From positions 1 through 64,000 of the forward strand of contig NZ_VOWJ01000028.1 in assembly GCF_008011665.1 (NCBI RefSeq): a stretch of DNA of 64,000 nt. The letters are read 5' to 3'. Each line of letters opens with the position of its first letter. The first letter of the stretch is position 1. The notes under the pieces are model-generated. The model was not told the DNA's origin and did no database searches. It was given only the letters and a program-made list of their open reading frames with translations. Below are positions 28,205 to 38,886 of this stretch, piece by piece. The DNA comes from Campylobacter volucris. Its GTDB lineage: Bacteria > Campylobacterota > Campylobacteria > Campylobacterales > Campylobacteraceae. The translations under genes and the position numbers were made by a program.

Positions 28205-28697
28205 GACATTAGCCTTTTATATATTGAGTGTTTTGGTGTTAGGATTTTTTTTAGTGAGTGTATTAAGTACTAGTGTGCTTTATGCGATTAGTTCTTTAGC
28301 TGCAGGTATGGTTTTTTTAAGTGGATTTTATTTTTTATTAGAAGCTGAATTTATTGGAGCAATACAAATTATTGTTTATAGCGGGGCTATTTTGGGGCTT
28401 TATAGTTTTGCTATGATGTTTTTTGATGCTTCTACTAAGGTTAAAGAAAGTTTAAAAAATAAAAGATTTTTTATTTTAGCTGTGGTTTTTACTGCTTTTT
28501 TACTTATAGGTATAATTTTTGGTTATGATATTAATGATTACGAAACATCTTTTGAAATTTTAACTTCCACGCAAGAAATCGGTTTTGTATTATTTACTAA
28601 ATATATGCTTGCTTTTGAATTTATGGCTGTTTTGCTGCTTATTGCTTTAATTTGTGCTATTGCATTAACTCAAAAAAATACACAAAAGGATAAGTAA
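28197..28697 (+). CDS. nuoJ: Complex I membrane subunit NuoJ
   Basis: This 166-residue membrane subunit has five hydrophobic segments. The conserved third segment, with [21 protein letters not shown] near residue 54, contains the pi-bulge region important for coupling electron transfer to proton pumping. It lies between nuoI and nuoK and shares one base with the nuoK start. Confidence 0.94.
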   Translation: MFETLAFYILSVLVLGFFLVSVLSTSVLYAISSLAAGMVFLSGFYFLLEAEFIGAIQIIVYSGAILGLYSFAMMFFDASTKVKESLKNKRFFILAVVFTAFLLIGIIFGYDINDYETSFEILTSTQEIGFVLFTKYMLAFEFMAVLLLIALICAIALTQKNTQKDK

Positions 28698-29011
28698 TGA
28701 TGCTAGAAAAATACTATGTGGTTGCTATTTTGATGTTTGCTATAGGATTGATTGGTATTATAAAGCGTCAAAATTTGATCATGCTTTTTGTATCTAGTGA
28801 AATTTTACTCAATGGGGCCAATTTGGCTTTAGTTACAGCAGGGGTTGCACACAATAGCATTGATGGGCAAATTTTTGCTTTATTTATAATGGGAGTAGCA
28901 GCTTGTGAAGTGGCTGTTGGAATAGCTCTTTGTGTATTGTGGTATAGAAAAACTGGAACTTTAGAAATTAGTTCTTTAGCTGAAAAAGGAGATGAAAAAT
29001 GCAAAATTTAG
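28697..29011 (+). CDS. nuoK: Complex I membrane subunit NuoK
   Basis: This 104-residue subunit has three membrane segments. Conserved glutamates within the membrane, in SSEILLNGANL near residue 34 and ACEVAVGIAL near residue 71, form part of the central proton pathway. Either of two adjacent ATG codons could start it. The last 13 bases overlap nuoL. Confidence 0.95.
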   Translation: MMLEKYYVVAILMFAIGLIGIIKRQNLIMLFVSSEILLNGANLALVTAGVAHNSIDGQIFALFIMGVAACEVAVGIALCVLWYRKTGTLEISSLAEKGDEKCKI

Positions 29012-30801
29012 CTCTAATAGCGCTTTTTTCGCCTTTACTTTCTGCGATTATTTTGGGAATTTTTGCTTTTAAGCCTAAAAAAATTTTACTAGGATATCTC
29101 GCTTTTGTTTTTATTTTGATTTCAGCTATATCTTCTGTAATTTTATTTATCAATAATGTGCATTTTGATTTTACTTTAGGCACTTGGATATCGTTGCTTA
29201 ATGTAGATTTTGGATTTAAGATAGACACTATTACCTTAGTGATGATGTGTGTAGTTGGTATTGTTTCAACTTGTGTGCATTTATATAGTATATTTTACAT
29301 GGAAAAAGATGAGGGTTTTAATCGTTATTTTAGTTATCTTGGACTTTTTGTGTTTTCCATGATGTTTTTAGTTATGAGTGATAATTTTTTAGGACTTTTT
29401 GTAGGCTGGGAAGGCGTTGGTGTATGCTCTTGGCTTTTAATAGGTTTTTGGTATCAAAATCAAAAATACACTTTTGCTGCCAATGAAGCATTTATAATGA
29501 ATCGTATAGCAGATTTAGCTTTACTTTTAGGAATTTTTTTAATCTATTTAAAATTTGGATCTTTAACTTATGATAATGTATTTGCTCTTTTAGTGTTAAG
29601 CTATGAGGATAATAAAATTTTAATTTTGATTGCAATTTTACTTTTTATAGGAGCTATGGGAAAATCAGCACAATTTCCTTTCCATACTTGGCTTGCTGAT
29701 GCCATGGCAGGACCAACCCCAGTTTCAGCGTTAATCCATGCTGCGACTATGGTGACGGCTGGAGTTTATTTGATAATTCGTGCTGGAGATCTTTATCTTC
29801 AAGTACCTGATGTAGGTTATTTTATAGCGATATTAGGTGCTTTTGTGGCTTTATTTGCTGCATCTTTAGCTATGGTAGCCAAAGATTTAAAAAGAATTAT
29901 TGCGTATTCTACTTTATCTCAGCTTGGCTATATGTTTGTAGCAGCTGGACTTGGTGCTTATGCTATAGCTCTTTTTCATCTTGCAACTCATGCATTTTTC
30001 AAATCTTTGTTGTTTTTAGGTGCTGGAAATATTATGCATGTTATGAATGATAAATTAGATATTAGTAAAATGGGTGGACTTTATAAAAATATGCGTTTTA
30101 GCGCTATTTTAATGAGTATAGGATCTTTAGCTTTAGCTGGAATTTATCCTTTTGCAGGGTTTTTTTCTAAGGATTTAATTTTAGGGTTTTCTTTTATAAG
30201 TCATCATCATGAAATTTTTTTAGTCTTATTGATTGCAGCTTTTATGACTGCATTTTATAGTTTTAGACTTTTAATGTTAGTATTTTTTACCCCAAAAAGA
30301 CATGATGAACATCCTCATGAGGCAAGTAAAATAGCCTTACTTGCGATGACTCCACTAGCTTTGCTTGCTATTGTAGCAGGATTATTTGAGTATAAATTTA
30401 TGGAATTTGTAAGTTTAGATTTGACTTTAATTGAAGCTCAAAATTCTTTAGTGATGAAACTTGCGCTTAGTGCAGCAATACTTGGGATGCTTTTGGCAAT
30501 CATTGCTTATAAAAGAAATTGGTTTAAACCATCTATTTCTAATACAAGTTTATATAAGCTTATATCAAATGAATATTTTATTCCAAAATTTTATCATCAA
30601 TTTATAGTGCAAAAATATACTTTATTTTGTGAATTTTTAAAAAGAAATGATAAAGAAATATTAAATGCTAGTATAGATGCCATAGCGCAGTTTTTGCAAG
30701 CTTGTGGAAAGGCTATTATAGTCAAAGGAGATTTATCTTTGGTTTTAAGAATATCTATTTTAGCATTTGTTTGTTTGCTTTGCTTAGTTTTGGTGGTGTA
30801 A
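28999..30801 (+). CDS. nuoL: Complex I antiporter-like subunit NuoL
   Basis: This 600-residue distal proton-pumping subunit, related to Mrp antiporters, has about 15-16 membrane segments. Signature stretches include WEGVGVCSWLLIGFWY near residue 139 with the conserved glutamate, and GKSAQFPFHTWLADAMAGPTPV near 220 with the conserved lysine. The C-terminal region should contain the long lateral helix. It overlaps nuoK and ends one base before nuoM. Confidence 0.95.
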   Translation: MQNLALIALFSPLLSAIILGIFAFKPKKILLGYLAFVFILISAISSVILFINNVHFDFTLGTWISLLNVDFGFKIDTITLVMMCVVGIVSTCVHLYSIFYMEKDEGFNRYFSYLGLFVFSMMFLVMSDNFLGLFVGWEGVGVCSWLLIGFWYQNQKYTFAANEAFIMNRIADLALLLGIFLIYLKFGSLTYDNVFALLVLSYEDNKILILIAILLFIGAMGKSAQFPFHTWLADAMAGPTPVSALIHAATMVTAGVYLIIRAGDLYLQVPDVGYFIAILGAFVALFAASLAMVAKDLKRIIAYSTLSQLGYMFVAAGLGAYAIALFHLATHAFFKSLLFLGAGNIMHVMNDKLDISKMGGLYKNMRFSAILMSIGSLALAGIYPFAGFFSKDLILGFSFISHHHEIFLVLLIAAFMTAFYSFRLLMLVFFTPKRHDEHPHEASKIALLAMTPLALLAIVAGLFEYKFMEFVSLDLTLIEAQNSLVMKLALSAAILGMLLAIIAYKRNWFKPSISNTSLYKLISNEYFIPKFYHQFIVQKYTLFCEFLKRNDKEILNASIDAIAQFLQACGKAIIVKGDLSLVLRISILAFVCLLCLVLVV

Positions 30802-30802
30802 T

Positions 30803-32275
30803 ATGTTGAATTTATTGATATTTTTTCCATTTTTTGCTGCTTTGGTTGCGCTATTTTTAAAAAAAGAAGAAGGCAAATTTTTTGCCGTGTTGGTTAGTTT
30901 TTGTATTCTTGCTTTGAATGTATTTTTATTATATAAATACCAAGAAGGTATTGCTTATGAATTTGAATTTAGCTTTTTAATGGCAAGCTATCATATTGGT
31001 GTTGGTGCAATTGCGCTTTATTTGATGTTGCTTTGTTCTTTGATGATATTTTTGTCTTTTGTGTGTTTGGATATACCAGATAAAAGTGTTGTGGTAAGTA
31101 TTTTTTTATTAGAATTTTGTATGATGGGGCTTTTTGCTTCATTGGATGCAATTTTGTTTTATATATTTTGGGAATTTTCTTTAATACCGCTTATTTATCT
31201 CATAGGAAGATATTCTAATAACTATAAAGCAGGAATTAAATTTTTTGTTTATGCATTTTGTGGATCCATGTTGATGCTGCTAGCTATTATTTATACGGGA
31301 TATTTGTATTTTAAAAGCTTTGGTTATTGGAGTTTTGATTTATTACAATGGTATAAAAGTGATTTTTTCATACCTGAAAATGCACAAAATTTAATTTTTA
31401 TAGGATTTTTTATAGCTTTTGCGATCAAAAGTCCTTTGTTTCCATTTCATACTTGGGCACCATCTGTATATGCTAAAAGTCCTACTTTGGTTTCTGTGAT
31501 GTTAGTGAGTTTTAAAATGGCTCCTTTTGGAATGATTCAATTTATTTTACCTTTAACAGTAGATGCTTTAAATCATTATTATTCTATTTTAGCAATCTTG
31601 TGTATAGTTAGTATTTTATATGCAGGATTTATAGCTTTTAAAAGTAAAGATTTAAAAGAGCTTATTGCTTATAGTTCTATATCACATTTAGGTGTTGTTA
31701 TGCTGGGGATTGTGAGTATTACTAATGATGGCTTAAGTGGTTCTGTGTTTTATATGTTTGCTCATGGTATAGTTACTGGAGGGTTATTTTTACTTGCTTA
31801 TATGCTTTATCAAAGATACAATACTTATGAGATAAGCTTTTATAAAAATTTAGCTAAAAAAGCACCTTTATATAGTGTATTTTTTGGTATTTTAATGCTT
31901 TCATCGATATCTTTACCTTTGACTATATCTTTTGTTGGGGAATTTTTAATTTTACAAGGTATAGCAAGTGTGAATTTATGGTATGCATTATTAGCTGGTA
32001 TAGTGATAATACTTGGGGCTATTTATATGTTAAATCTTTACAGAAATATGTTTTTTGCCACATCAATCCAAGAAGATAAGATAGAATTTAAACTGAAAAG
32101 TGGTGAAATTTTTGTTTTAAGTATTTTGAGTGCTTTGGTAGTTTATTTTGGTATAGCACCAAGTTATATACTTGATCAAATTTCAACTAGTGCAAACGAT
32201 ATTCTTGAGATAATACAAATTAAAAATGTTGTTTTAGAAAATCAAAAAATTATAGATAGTATAAGAGGTTTATAA
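30803..32275 (+). CDS. nuoM: Complex I antiporter-like subunit NuoM
   Basis: This 490-residue second antiporter-type subunit carries FWEFSLIPLIYLIGRY near residue 119, with the pumping glutamate, and AIKSPLFPFHTWAPSVYAKSP near residue 208, with the conserved lysine. About 14 membrane segments. The stop codon shares its last base with the nuoN start region. Length and features are normal. Confidence 0.95.
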   Translation: MLNLLIFFPFFAALVALFLKKEEGKFFAVLVSFCILALNVFLLYKYQEGIAYEFEFSFLMASYHIGVGAIALYLMLLCSLMIFLSFVCLDIPDKSVVVSIFLLEFCMMGLFASLDAILFYIFWEFSLIPLIYLIGRYSNNYKAGIKFFVYAFCGSMLMLLAIIYTGYLYFKSFGYWSFDLLQWYKSDFFIPENAQNLIFIGFFIAFAIKSPLFPFHTWAPSVYAKSPTLVSVMLVSFKMAPFGMIQFILPLTVDALNHYYSILAILCIVSILYAGFIAFKSKDLKELIAYSSISHLGVVMLGIVSITNDGLSGSVFYMFAHGIVTGGLFLLAYMLYQRYNTYEISFYKNLAKKAPLYSVFFGILMLSSISLPLTISFVGEFLILQGIASVNLWYALLAGIVIILGAIYMLNLYRNMFFATSIQEDKIEFKLKSGEIFVLSILSALVVYFGIAPSYILDQISTSANDILEIIQIKNVVLENQKIIDSIRGL

Positions 32276-33672
32276 TGGGTGGGTTTAATTTAGAAAACTT
32301 AAATTTTGTATTGTTATGGCCTATGTTATCTTTATTTTTTTGGGCTATTGTTTTGTTATTATTAAGTGCTTTTAAAAATTTTTCTAAAAGTTTTTATACG
32401 AGCGTTAGTGTTATGGCGCTTTTGGGTAGTTTTTGCCTTTTGTGTGTTTTTAACGGGTTTAGATTAGATAATGCAAGTGCTTTTTTTGGTTTGTTTATTA
32501 GTGATAATTATTCTATTTTTGCACAACTTATTATTATAATTTTTTCTATTTTTTATTTGATTATGGATAAAGAAGACAAAAGAGCTGAATTTTTTTCTTT
32601 GTTTTTGTTTATGATAGGAAGTTTTATTTTAATGATATCAAGCACTAACTTGATAGTCATTTTCCTAGCTTTGGAAGGCTCTTCTTTAGCTCTTTATACA
32701 CTAATTGCCCTAAGAGGAACACATAATGCAATTAGTGCAAGTATTAAATACTTTACTATTGCTGCTGTTGGAGCTGGATTTTTTGCATTTGCTTGTGCTT
32801 TTGTATATTTAAAAATTTGCTCTTTGGATTTGATTGATTTATTGAATTCAGAATATATTTCAGATCCTGTGTTATTAAGTGCTGGTGTGATGTTTTTAGT
32901 TATAGTTGGGATTAAACTTTCCATAGCTCCTTTTCATTTTTGGTTGAAAGATGTTTATTACGGAGCTCATACTAATTTTGTAGCTTTTATTTCTGTTGTG
33001 CCAAAAATAGCAATGGTTGTAGTGGTTTTGAGAATTTTTTCAGCCTTAGGCGGGGGTGTAAAATTTGAATATATTGTTGCATTTTTGGCTATGTTTTCTA
33101 TGTTTAGTGCTAGTATAGTGGCTTTAGTGCAAAATGATGTTAAAAAAATGCTAGCATATAGTTCTATAACTCATTCTTCTTTTGTATTAGCTATTATAGT
33201 ATCTGGTATAAATTTAAATTCTCAAGAAGGTGGTATTGTTTATTTGATAGCTGTTTTGGCTTTATTTTTATATTGGATTGCTTTTGCTTTTGCTAATTAC
33301 GGTTTATTTGTAATATTAAGCTTATTTAAGAAAAGCTCGTATGAAAGTTTTGCTGGATTATTTGATAAAAATCCTGTTTTGGCAGTTGTATTGGCTTTGT
33401 TTGTTTTATCAATAGCTGGCATTCCTCCATTTGGAATTTTTTGGGGTAAATTATTGATTTTAGCTTCGATTTTAAATTCAGGTTATTATGTAATGGTATT
33501 CATCATCGCGCTTAGTTCAATGATTATGATTTATCCATATTTGAAAATTTTAATTTATGTATTTTTTAAAAAATCAGACAATATCACATATGAACAATTA
33601 GCTATAGAACAAAAAATAATCTTAGGTATTTGTCTTGCTGGAAGCTTCGGTAGCGTGTTTTTGCTTTTGTAA
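32275..33672 (+). CDS. nuoN: Complex I antiporter-like subunit NuoN
   Basis: This 465-residue third antiporter-type subunit contacts NuoK. The conserved features are ALEGSSLALYTLIAL near residue 132, with the glutamate, and GIKLSIAPFHFWLKDVYYGA near residue 212, with the lysine. It closes the 14-gene complex I operon. Only 24 bases separate it from pflA, and they contain a fresh promoter rather than a terminator. Confidence 0.94.
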   Translation: MGGFNLENLNFVLLWPMLSLFFWAIVLLLLSAFKNFSKSFYTSVSVMALLGSFCLLCVFNGFRLDNASAFFGLFISDNYSIFAQLIIIIFSIFYLIMDKEDKRAEFFSLFLFMIGSFILMISSTNLIVIFLALEGSSLALYTLIALRGTHNAISASIKYFTIAAVGAGFFAFACAFVYLKICSLDLIDLLNSEYISDPVLLSAGVMFLVIVGIKLSIAPFHFWLKDVYYGAHTNFVAFISVVPKIAMVVVVLRIFSALGGGVKFEYIVAFLAMFSMFSASIVALVQNDVKKMLAYSSITHSSFVLAIIVSGINLNSQEGGIVYLIAVLALFLYWIAFAFANYGLFVILSLFKKSSYESFAGLFDKNPVLAVVLALFVLSIAGIPPFGIFWGKLLILASILNSGYYVMVFIIALSSMIMIYPYLKILIYVFFKKSDNITYEQLAIEQKIILGICLAGSFGSVFLLL

Positions 33673-33680
33673 AGTAATAT

Positions 33681-33689
33681 TGCTATAAT
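33681..33689 (+). promoter_or_regulatory. Extended -10 promoter of pflA
   Basis: TGCTATAAT, an extended -10 with perfect TATAAT, ends only 7 bases before the pflA ATG at 33697. A transcript from it would begin at or next to the ATG. There is no ribosome site in the gap, so a leaderless message is likely. Confidence 0.6.
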
Positions 33690-33696
33690 CACATTT

Positions 33697-36060
33697 ATGA
33701 TAAGAATATTATTTTTATTTTTGCTAAATATAAGCTATGTATTTTCATTTGAAATATTTGTCAATAAAGGAGAAGACGCGAGCGTCCCTTTTAGTATATT
33801 ACATTTAAAAGATAGTAAAGATTTTATTTGCAAAGATACTTCTCAATCACAGAATAATTACTTTGAGTGTAAAATTTTAGGTATAAGTAGTATGCATTTT
33901 CAAGATAAAGAATTTGATGATTTTGTGATTAAATTTAAAAAAGAACAAACTTATGTAAATATTTTTATAGAACCAAAAGTTCCGGTAAAAATGTATAGTT
34001 ATTCTCAAGAGCTGTTTGACTCAGAAGAAATTCTTAAGCCAAATCCAAATGCATCAAATCATTTTGTATTTATATTTACCAAAGACATCAAGCGAGAGCA
34101 AGTAGAAGATGGTTTGGATTTTAATCCTTATTTTAATGATGGTTTAATGCCATATATTGGTGCTTTGGATTTAAATTCTAGACCCTTGGAGAGTTCTAAA
34201 AGTGCGGATTTTAATGCTTATTTTAGCATCAAAAAAGAATATGAAGCTAAAAAATATGATCAAGTTTTAAGAGATGCTAATAATGCCATTAAAAGATACC
34301 AAGGTAGTATTTTTATGAGCGAATTTGAGCTTTATAAATTAAGAGCGCAAAATCAACTTTATACTTATACTTTAGATAAAGACCAACAAATTTTAGGAGA
34401 AATGCTTGAAGAGGCTAAGAGATGGACTAGAACTTATGTAAATGATAAAGATTTCACAGAAGTTATGTATATTATGATGAGAATTTACATAGGTTTATCA
34501 CAAAGATCTAATGTAGAATATATTGTAAATCTTTTAAGTACAGAACATAAAAATGATCCTTATACTGTTATGGCTATGCTAGATTATGCAGATTATTTGT
34601 ATAATCTTGGAAAAAAAGATAAGGCAGTTGAAATTTATGAAAATGTTTATTATTCCACTCAAAACCAAAATTTGGCAAGTAGGGCAGCATTATTTTTAGC
34701 TAGAAATTATTTAGAGCAAAAAAATATCCAACAAGCTAAAGAGTTAAGTGATAAAATTTTAGATTCAAATCCAAAATTTTTCGTGAGCGATTTAGCAAAT
34801 TCTTTAATTTTAGCAAAAGCTTTGGATAATAATAAAGCCTATGATGTAAGCTCAAAAATATACGAATATATTTTTAAAAATTTGACTAAAGTTGATAAAG
34901 ATTATGAAAGAGTTTTAAAAGAATTAGCTTTTTCATTGCTTAATACTAAAAAATACAATCAAGCTCAACAATACTTAGATTTATATATAGAGGAATTTCC
35001 ACTAGGAGAATATCTAGCTCTTGTAAAACAAGCTCAAGATAGAAATTTTTTATATTTAAAAGATAACAATTCTACTTATTTGCATCAAAAATATGAAGAA
35101 ATTATGGCTAAATATGCAGGAGAAATTTCAAGCAAGGCTCTTTTTGATGATGTAAAATTATATTATAAAGAGAAAAATTATGAAAAGATAATTTCCTATA
35201 AAAATGAAATAGAAAAGTATTCTAATAAAGAAATTAAGGATATTTTAGAAAAATCAGCTATTGAAATTTTAACTCAAGAGCTTAAAAAAGATGAATGCTT
35301 AGAGGCAATTAAAATTTATGATGCTTTCAAGGAATATAATATAGGTAACAAAATTTACAATAAAAAACAAATGTTAGCCTGCTTTAAACGGACTTTGCGT
35401 ATAGAAGAAGCTAAAAAATATATACTTGAAAATGAAAAAGATGATGAAATTTATTATAAGCTTCAATGGGCTGATCTAGCTTTAAAAGATAAACAATATC
35501 AACAGGTTATTAAAACTATTGATGATGTTTTATCCACTCGCACTATTATTAGTGATGAGGAAAAATTTGAAGCTAATTATCTTAAATTTTTTGCTCAATT
35601 GAAATTGGAAAAATACAATGCTATGGTTGAAACTTTGCAAAAATTAGAGCGTTTTGATATGAATTATCGTATGGTAGAGCTTTATTATGAATTTTTATTA
35701 TTTTGTGAGAAAAATAATTTTATTACCAATATTCTAACCTATGCACCAAAAGCTATTGATTATCAAAACTTAAAAGGTGTGAATCTTTTTTCTCCAGATT
35801 TAGAATTTATGTATATTAAAGCTTTGCAACAAAGCAATCAAGATCAAAAAGCTTTGAGTTTGTTTAAAGATTTGTTGGCTAATCCTTTAAAAGCAGATGA
35901 AAGAGCTAGAGCATTTTATTTGCAAAGTAGTATTTATGAAGATTTAAACCAAACCCAAAATCAAAAACAAAGCTTACGAAAATGTTTAGATATTAATGTA
36001 ACAAGTGATTGGCAAAATTTATGCAAGGAAAAAATAGATATTTTAAATTCTCAACCTTAA
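33697..36060 (+). CDS. pflA: Paralysed flagellum protein PflA, TPR-rich periplasmic motor protein
   Basis: This 787-residue protein has an N-terminal signal (hydrophobic residues 3-16, cleavage after YVFS), a beta-rich N-terminal domain, then a long helical array with repeating patterns typical of TPR-like repeats from about residue 170 to the end. In C. jejuni, PflA is part of the periplasmic disk of the flagellar motor and helps place the stator ring; mutants have flagella that do not turn. C. jejuni pflA (Cj1565c) also follows nuoN, which supports the call. The last 4 bases overlap the end of the convergent miaA gene. Confidence 0.85.
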   Translation: MIRILFLFLLNISYVFSFEIFVNKGEDASVPFSILHLKDSKDFICKDTSQSQNNYFECKILGISSMHFQDKEFDDFVIKFKKEQTYVNIFIEPKVPVKMYSYSQELFDSEEILKPNPNASNHFVFIFTKDIKREQVEDGLDFNPYFNDGLMPYIGALDLNSRPLESSKSADFNAYFSIKKEYEAKKYDQVLRDANNAIKRYQGSIFMSEFELYKLRAQNQLYTYTLDKDQQILGEMLEEAKRWTRTYVNDKDFTEVMYIMMRIYIGLSQRSNVEYIVNLLSTEHKNDPYTVMAMLDYADYLYNLGKKDKAVEIYENVYYSTQNQNLASRAALFLARNYLEQKNIQQAKELSDKILDSNPKFFVSDLANSLILAKALDNNKAYDVSSKIYEYIFKNLTKVDKDYERVLKELAFSLLNTKKYNQAQQYLDLYIEEFPLGEYLALVKQAQDRNFLYLKDNNSTYLHQKYEEIMAKYAGEISSKALFDDVKLYYKEKNYEKIISYKNEIEKYSNKEIKDILEKSAIEILTQELKKDECLEAIKIYDAFKEYNIGNKIYNKKQMLACFKRTLRIEEAKKYILENEKDDEIYYKLQWADLALKDKQYQQVIKTIDDVLSTRTIISDEEKFEANYLKFFAQLKLEKYNAMVETLQKLERFDMNYRMVELYYEFLLFCEKNNFITNILTYAPKAIDYQNLKGVNLFSPDLEFMYIKALQQSNQDQKALSLFKDLLANPLKADERARAFYLQSSIYEDLNQTQNQKQSLRKCLDINVTSDWQNLCKEKIDILNSQP

Positions 36061-36920
36061 TTTATAAATTTTTTTCTTAACTCATTGTATGCTGCATCGT
36101 AGCTTAGTTGAGTTTTGTTAAATTTTTTATTAAAAGTTCTTTGTCGTTTGGCAAGTTGTCTTGTGTGTATGATGATGAGTTCTTCTAATTTATCTAAAGA
36201 TATTTTATGTTCAAAAAAACTTTTGCATTCTTTTAATCCTATGCAATTTAAAGCTTTAAGATTATTATCAAAATTTTCAAAAAGATTTTTTGCTTCATCT
36301 AGTAAGCCTTCTTTGAGCATATTTTTGGTGCGTTTAATGATGCGTTGTTCTAAAATTTGTTTATCCCAAGTGATTTCAAAGATATCTAAATTTTTTATCA
36401 AAGCTTCTTGCTTGTTTTCTTTTAAAACTTCGCTCGGAATTTTTTTACTTTGCTCATAAATACCAAGCCATTTTTTTAAACGATAGGTGTCGTTTTTTTC
36501 TATTCTAGCATTGGTGTCGATTTTTTTCATTAAAGTGTAAATTTCATCATTGCTAAGCAAGCTTTTGCTTTCTTCAAAATGATCACTAAGGCCATCCATT
36601 AAAGCTTTTAAATAAAAGCTAGTTCCGCCTGTTATGATTAAAGCTTTGTTGTTTTCTTGCGCAAATTTTTTAGCCTTTTTATATTCTTGAAAAAACAATG
36701 CTATATTAAAATGTTCATCGATATTGATTAAATTTACACCAAAATAATCAAGCTCTTTAAGGGTTTTTTGATCGGTTTTAGCAGATGCTATGTTGATTTG
36801 TTTATATACACAAAGACTATCAAGACTTAAAATACTTGCATTAAATTCATAAGCTAACTTGTTTGCAAGATCGGTTTTGCCACTTGCTGTAGTCCCAATA
36901 AGTGCAAATTCAAAAAACAT
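36057..36920 (-). CDS. miaA: tRNA dimethylallyltransferase
   Basis: This 287-residue cytoplasmic enzyme adds a dimethylallyl group to A37 of tRNAs that read codons starting with U, improving decoding. The P-loop [11 protein letters not shown] lies near residue 9, SLDSLCVYK near 34, and [15 protein letters not shown] near 98. The C-terminal part has the [14 protein letters not shown] helix and [11 protein letters not shown], both family features. It is on the reverse strand, converging on pflA, and diverges from the prenyltransferase gene across a 69-base gap. Confidence 0.93.
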   Translation of the reverse strand: MFFEFALIGTTASGKTDLANKLAYEFNASILSLDSLCVYKQINIASAKTDQKTLKELDYFGVNLINIDEHFNIALFFQEYKKAKKFAQENNKALIITGGTSFYLKALMDGLSDHFEESKSLLSNDEIYTLMKKIDTNARIEKNDTYRLKKWLGIYEQSKKIPSEVLKENKQEALIKNLDIFEITWDKQILEQRIIKRTKNMLKEGLLDEAKNLFENFDNNLKALNCIGLKECKSFFEHKISLDKLEELIIIHTRQLAKRQRTFNKKFNKTQLSYDAAYNELRKKFIN

Positions 36921-36953
36921 CGTAAAAATATCCTAAATTTAAAATTATTTTAG

Positions 36954-36959
36954 TAAAAT
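36954..36959 (+). promoter_or_regulatory. -10 element of the mqnP-to-rsmE gene run
   Basis: TAAAAT within TAGTAAAATC lies 30 bases before the ATG of the prenyltransferase gene. The 69-base divergent gap must hold promoters for both miaA and this gene. Confidence 0.4.
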
Positions 36960-36989
36960 CATAACAAAAATATATTTAAAGAGTGAAAA

Positions 36990-37865
36990 ATGAATTTATT
37001 TAAAGACAAATTAAAAGATATTTTAGAATTAATTGTTTTTAAACATTCTATTTTTGCTTTACCATTTTTATTTGTTTCTATGATAGTTGCTTCAGTAATT
37101 TTAAATAACAGCACTTGGTTTGGATTTAAGGCTTTATTTTTAGGTGTTATTTGCGCTATTAGTGCTAGAAATTTTGCAATGGCTGTAAATCGTTTGATGG
37201 ATGAAGATATCGATAGAGACAATCCTCGTTGTGCAGATCGCCCAAGTGTTGATGGTCGTATAGGGAAAAGTAATATTTTGATTTTTATTATTTGCAATGC
37301 AATTATTTTTGTCTTATCTGCTTATTTTATAAATAAACTAGCTTTTGCTTTATCTTTGCCGGTATTGTTCATACTTGCAATTTATTCAGCGTTTAAAAGG
37401 TTTTCTTCTTTAGCGCATTTAGTGCTTGGTTTTTGTTTAGGCCTTGCTCCTATTGCAGGAAGTATAGTTGTACTTGGAAAAATTGAAATATATAGTGTGA
37501 TTTTGTGTTTAGGTGTTACATTTTGGACTGCTGGTTTTGATTTGCTTTATGCTTTGCAAGATATGGAGTATGATAAAAAAGTTGGACTATATTCTATACC
37601 TGCTAAATTTGGTCTTGAAGCGACTTTGTTTATTTCGGCTTTTTGTCATGTTTTAGCTGTGCTTTTTTGGCTTTTGTTTGTTTGGGTAGCTCCAACTGGC
37701 AATATAGCATTTTTAGGAGTGATAATTAGTGCTTTGATTTTATTTTTTGAGCACAAAATTGTTAGGAAAAATTTTGCAAAAATTGATAAAGCATTTTTTA
37801 CTCTTAATGGCTATTTGAGTATAGTATTTTTTATTTTTATTTGGGTTGACCTTGTATGGAAATAA
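36990..37865 (+). CDS. mqnP: UbiA-family prenyltransferase of menaquinone synthesis (MqnP-like)
   Basis: This 291-residue membrane enzyme has eight to nine transmembrane segments. Both aspartate-rich motifs that bind the prenyl diphosphate are present: NRLMDEDIDRDNPR near residue 68 and ALQDMEYDKKVG near 190. Campylobacter makes menaquinone by the futalosine route, in which a UbiA-type enzyme attaches the side chain, so mqnP is the likely identity; ubiA is the older name. The reaction is inferred from family and taxon. It overlaps the next gene by 10 bases. Confidence 0.85.
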   Translation: MNLFKDKLKDILELIVFKHSIFALPFLFVSMIVASVILNNSTWFGFKALFLGVICAISARNFAMAVNRLMDEDIDRDNPRCADRPSVDGRIGKSNILIFIICNAIIFVLSAYFINKLAFALSLPVLFILAIYSAFKRFSSLAHLVLGFCLGLAPIAGSIVVLGKIEIYSVILCLGVTFWTAGFDLLYALQDMEYDKKVGLYSIPAKFGLEATLFISAFCHVLAVLFWLLFVWVAPTGNIAFLGVIISALILFFEHKIVRKNFAKIDKAFFTLNGYLSIVFFIFIWVDLVWK

Positions 37866-38356
37866 TTTTTTTTAAAAGTTCTTTAAATATTGAATTTGAA
37901 GAAGTTTCAATGCGATATGATGAATTTTTACAAGAATATTTAACAAGCAATAATTTTGTAAATTTAAACAAATGGAAAAAGCTTGCATCAAGGATTGAGT
38001 TAAGCGAAGGCGAGCAGTTGATTTTTGACTTATTGCTAGATTTAAAACAAGAATTTTTTTTATTGAAAAATGCCATAAATCAAACAAAATTATATGTAAA
38101 TTTAAATAATCAAGAAGAGCTAGAAGGGGTAAATTTTTCCCATTTGAAATTTAAAAATGAGTGTTTAAAAAATAATCAGGAGTATTATGGAAGAATAGAG
38201 CTTAATGGTCAAAAAATATGTTTTTTCTTTAAAACTTTAAACCAAAATGAAGCAAAAATAACCCAAATGAAAAATGAAGATGAAAATATTTATAATAATT
38301 TTGTTGCAGATATGCAAAGAGCAATGATAAAAATTTTAAAGGAGAAAAGCGAGTGA
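37856..38356 (+). CDS. Hypothetical protein (Cj0163c-like)
   Basis: I do not recognise this 166-residue protein. It is acidic and soluble with no signal or membrane segment. A helical N-terminal half is followed by a short beta-rich part around residues 128-150 (YYGRIELNGQKICFFF) that could be a small barrel. The ATG at 37856 overlaps the previous gene; a second ATG at 37910 is an alternative. It is coupled to the next gene by a 4-base overlap, and the same pair exists in C. jejuni between mqnP and moaA. Confidence 0.6.
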   Translation: MEIIFFKSSLNIEFEEVSMRYDEFLQEYLTSNNFVNLNKWKKLASRIELSEGEQLIFDLLLDLKQEFFLLKNAINQTKLYVNLNNQEELEGVNFSHLKFKNECLKNNQEYYGRIELNGQKICFFFKTLNQNEAKITQMKNEDENIYNNFVADMQRAMIKILKEKSE

Positions 38357-38877
38357 ATACAGATATCTTATTATGGTTGGTTATTGCAATTTTGATATTT
38401 GCTTTATTTGTTTATATGATAATACGCGAAAAAGAAAATGCAGCTAAATTTAATGAATTGGGAAGAATTATAGAAGATTTAAATAGGCAATATCATTATT
38501 TAAAAAAAGATAGTCAAGAAGATATTTTAGATGTAGAAAAAGAAGAACTAGACATAGAATCAATCAAAGAAGAACTTAAAGAAGAACTTGTACAAATTTT
38601 AGAAAATAAAATTCAACAAAATATATTTCCAATACTTAGTGCTTTAAAAGAGGTAGAAGAGGTTATAGAAGAATTTCAAAGTGAGCAAAAAAATAGACTT
38701 TTAAATTTAGAACAAAAAACCCAAAGCATTACTAAATTAAGTCCAAGTTATGATAATGAAGAACAAAAGGTCATAAAAATGTTTGAGCAAAAAAAATCTA
38801 TAGAACAAATTGCAAAAGATTTGCGTATAGGCACAGGTAGAGTGGAGCTCATATTGAAATTTAACAAGCTTATATAG
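38353..38877 (+). CDS. Membrane-anchored coiled-coil protein with C-terminal helix-turn-helix (DUF6115-like)
   Basis: This 174-residue protein has a single N-terminal membrane segment (about residues 4-23), a long charged coiled coil (30-120) and a C-terminal segment reading KMFEQKKSIEQIAKDLRIG, which resembles a short helix-turn-helix. This layout is seen in the DUF6115/YlxF-type proteins often encoded near flagellar genes. It starts with GTG, overlapping the preceding gene. Function unknown. A cell-envelope or regulatory role is possible, but DNA binding is not shown. Confidence 0.6.
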   Translation: MNTDILLWLVIAILIFALFVYMIIREKENAAKFNELGRIIEDLNRQYHYLKKDSQEDILDVEKEELDIESIKEELKEELVQILENKIQQNIFPILSALKEVEEVIEEFQSEQKNRLLNLEQKTQSITKLSPSYDNEEQKVIKMFEQKKSIEQIAKDLRIGTGRVELILKFNKLI

Positions 38878-38886
38878 GATTTTTTT

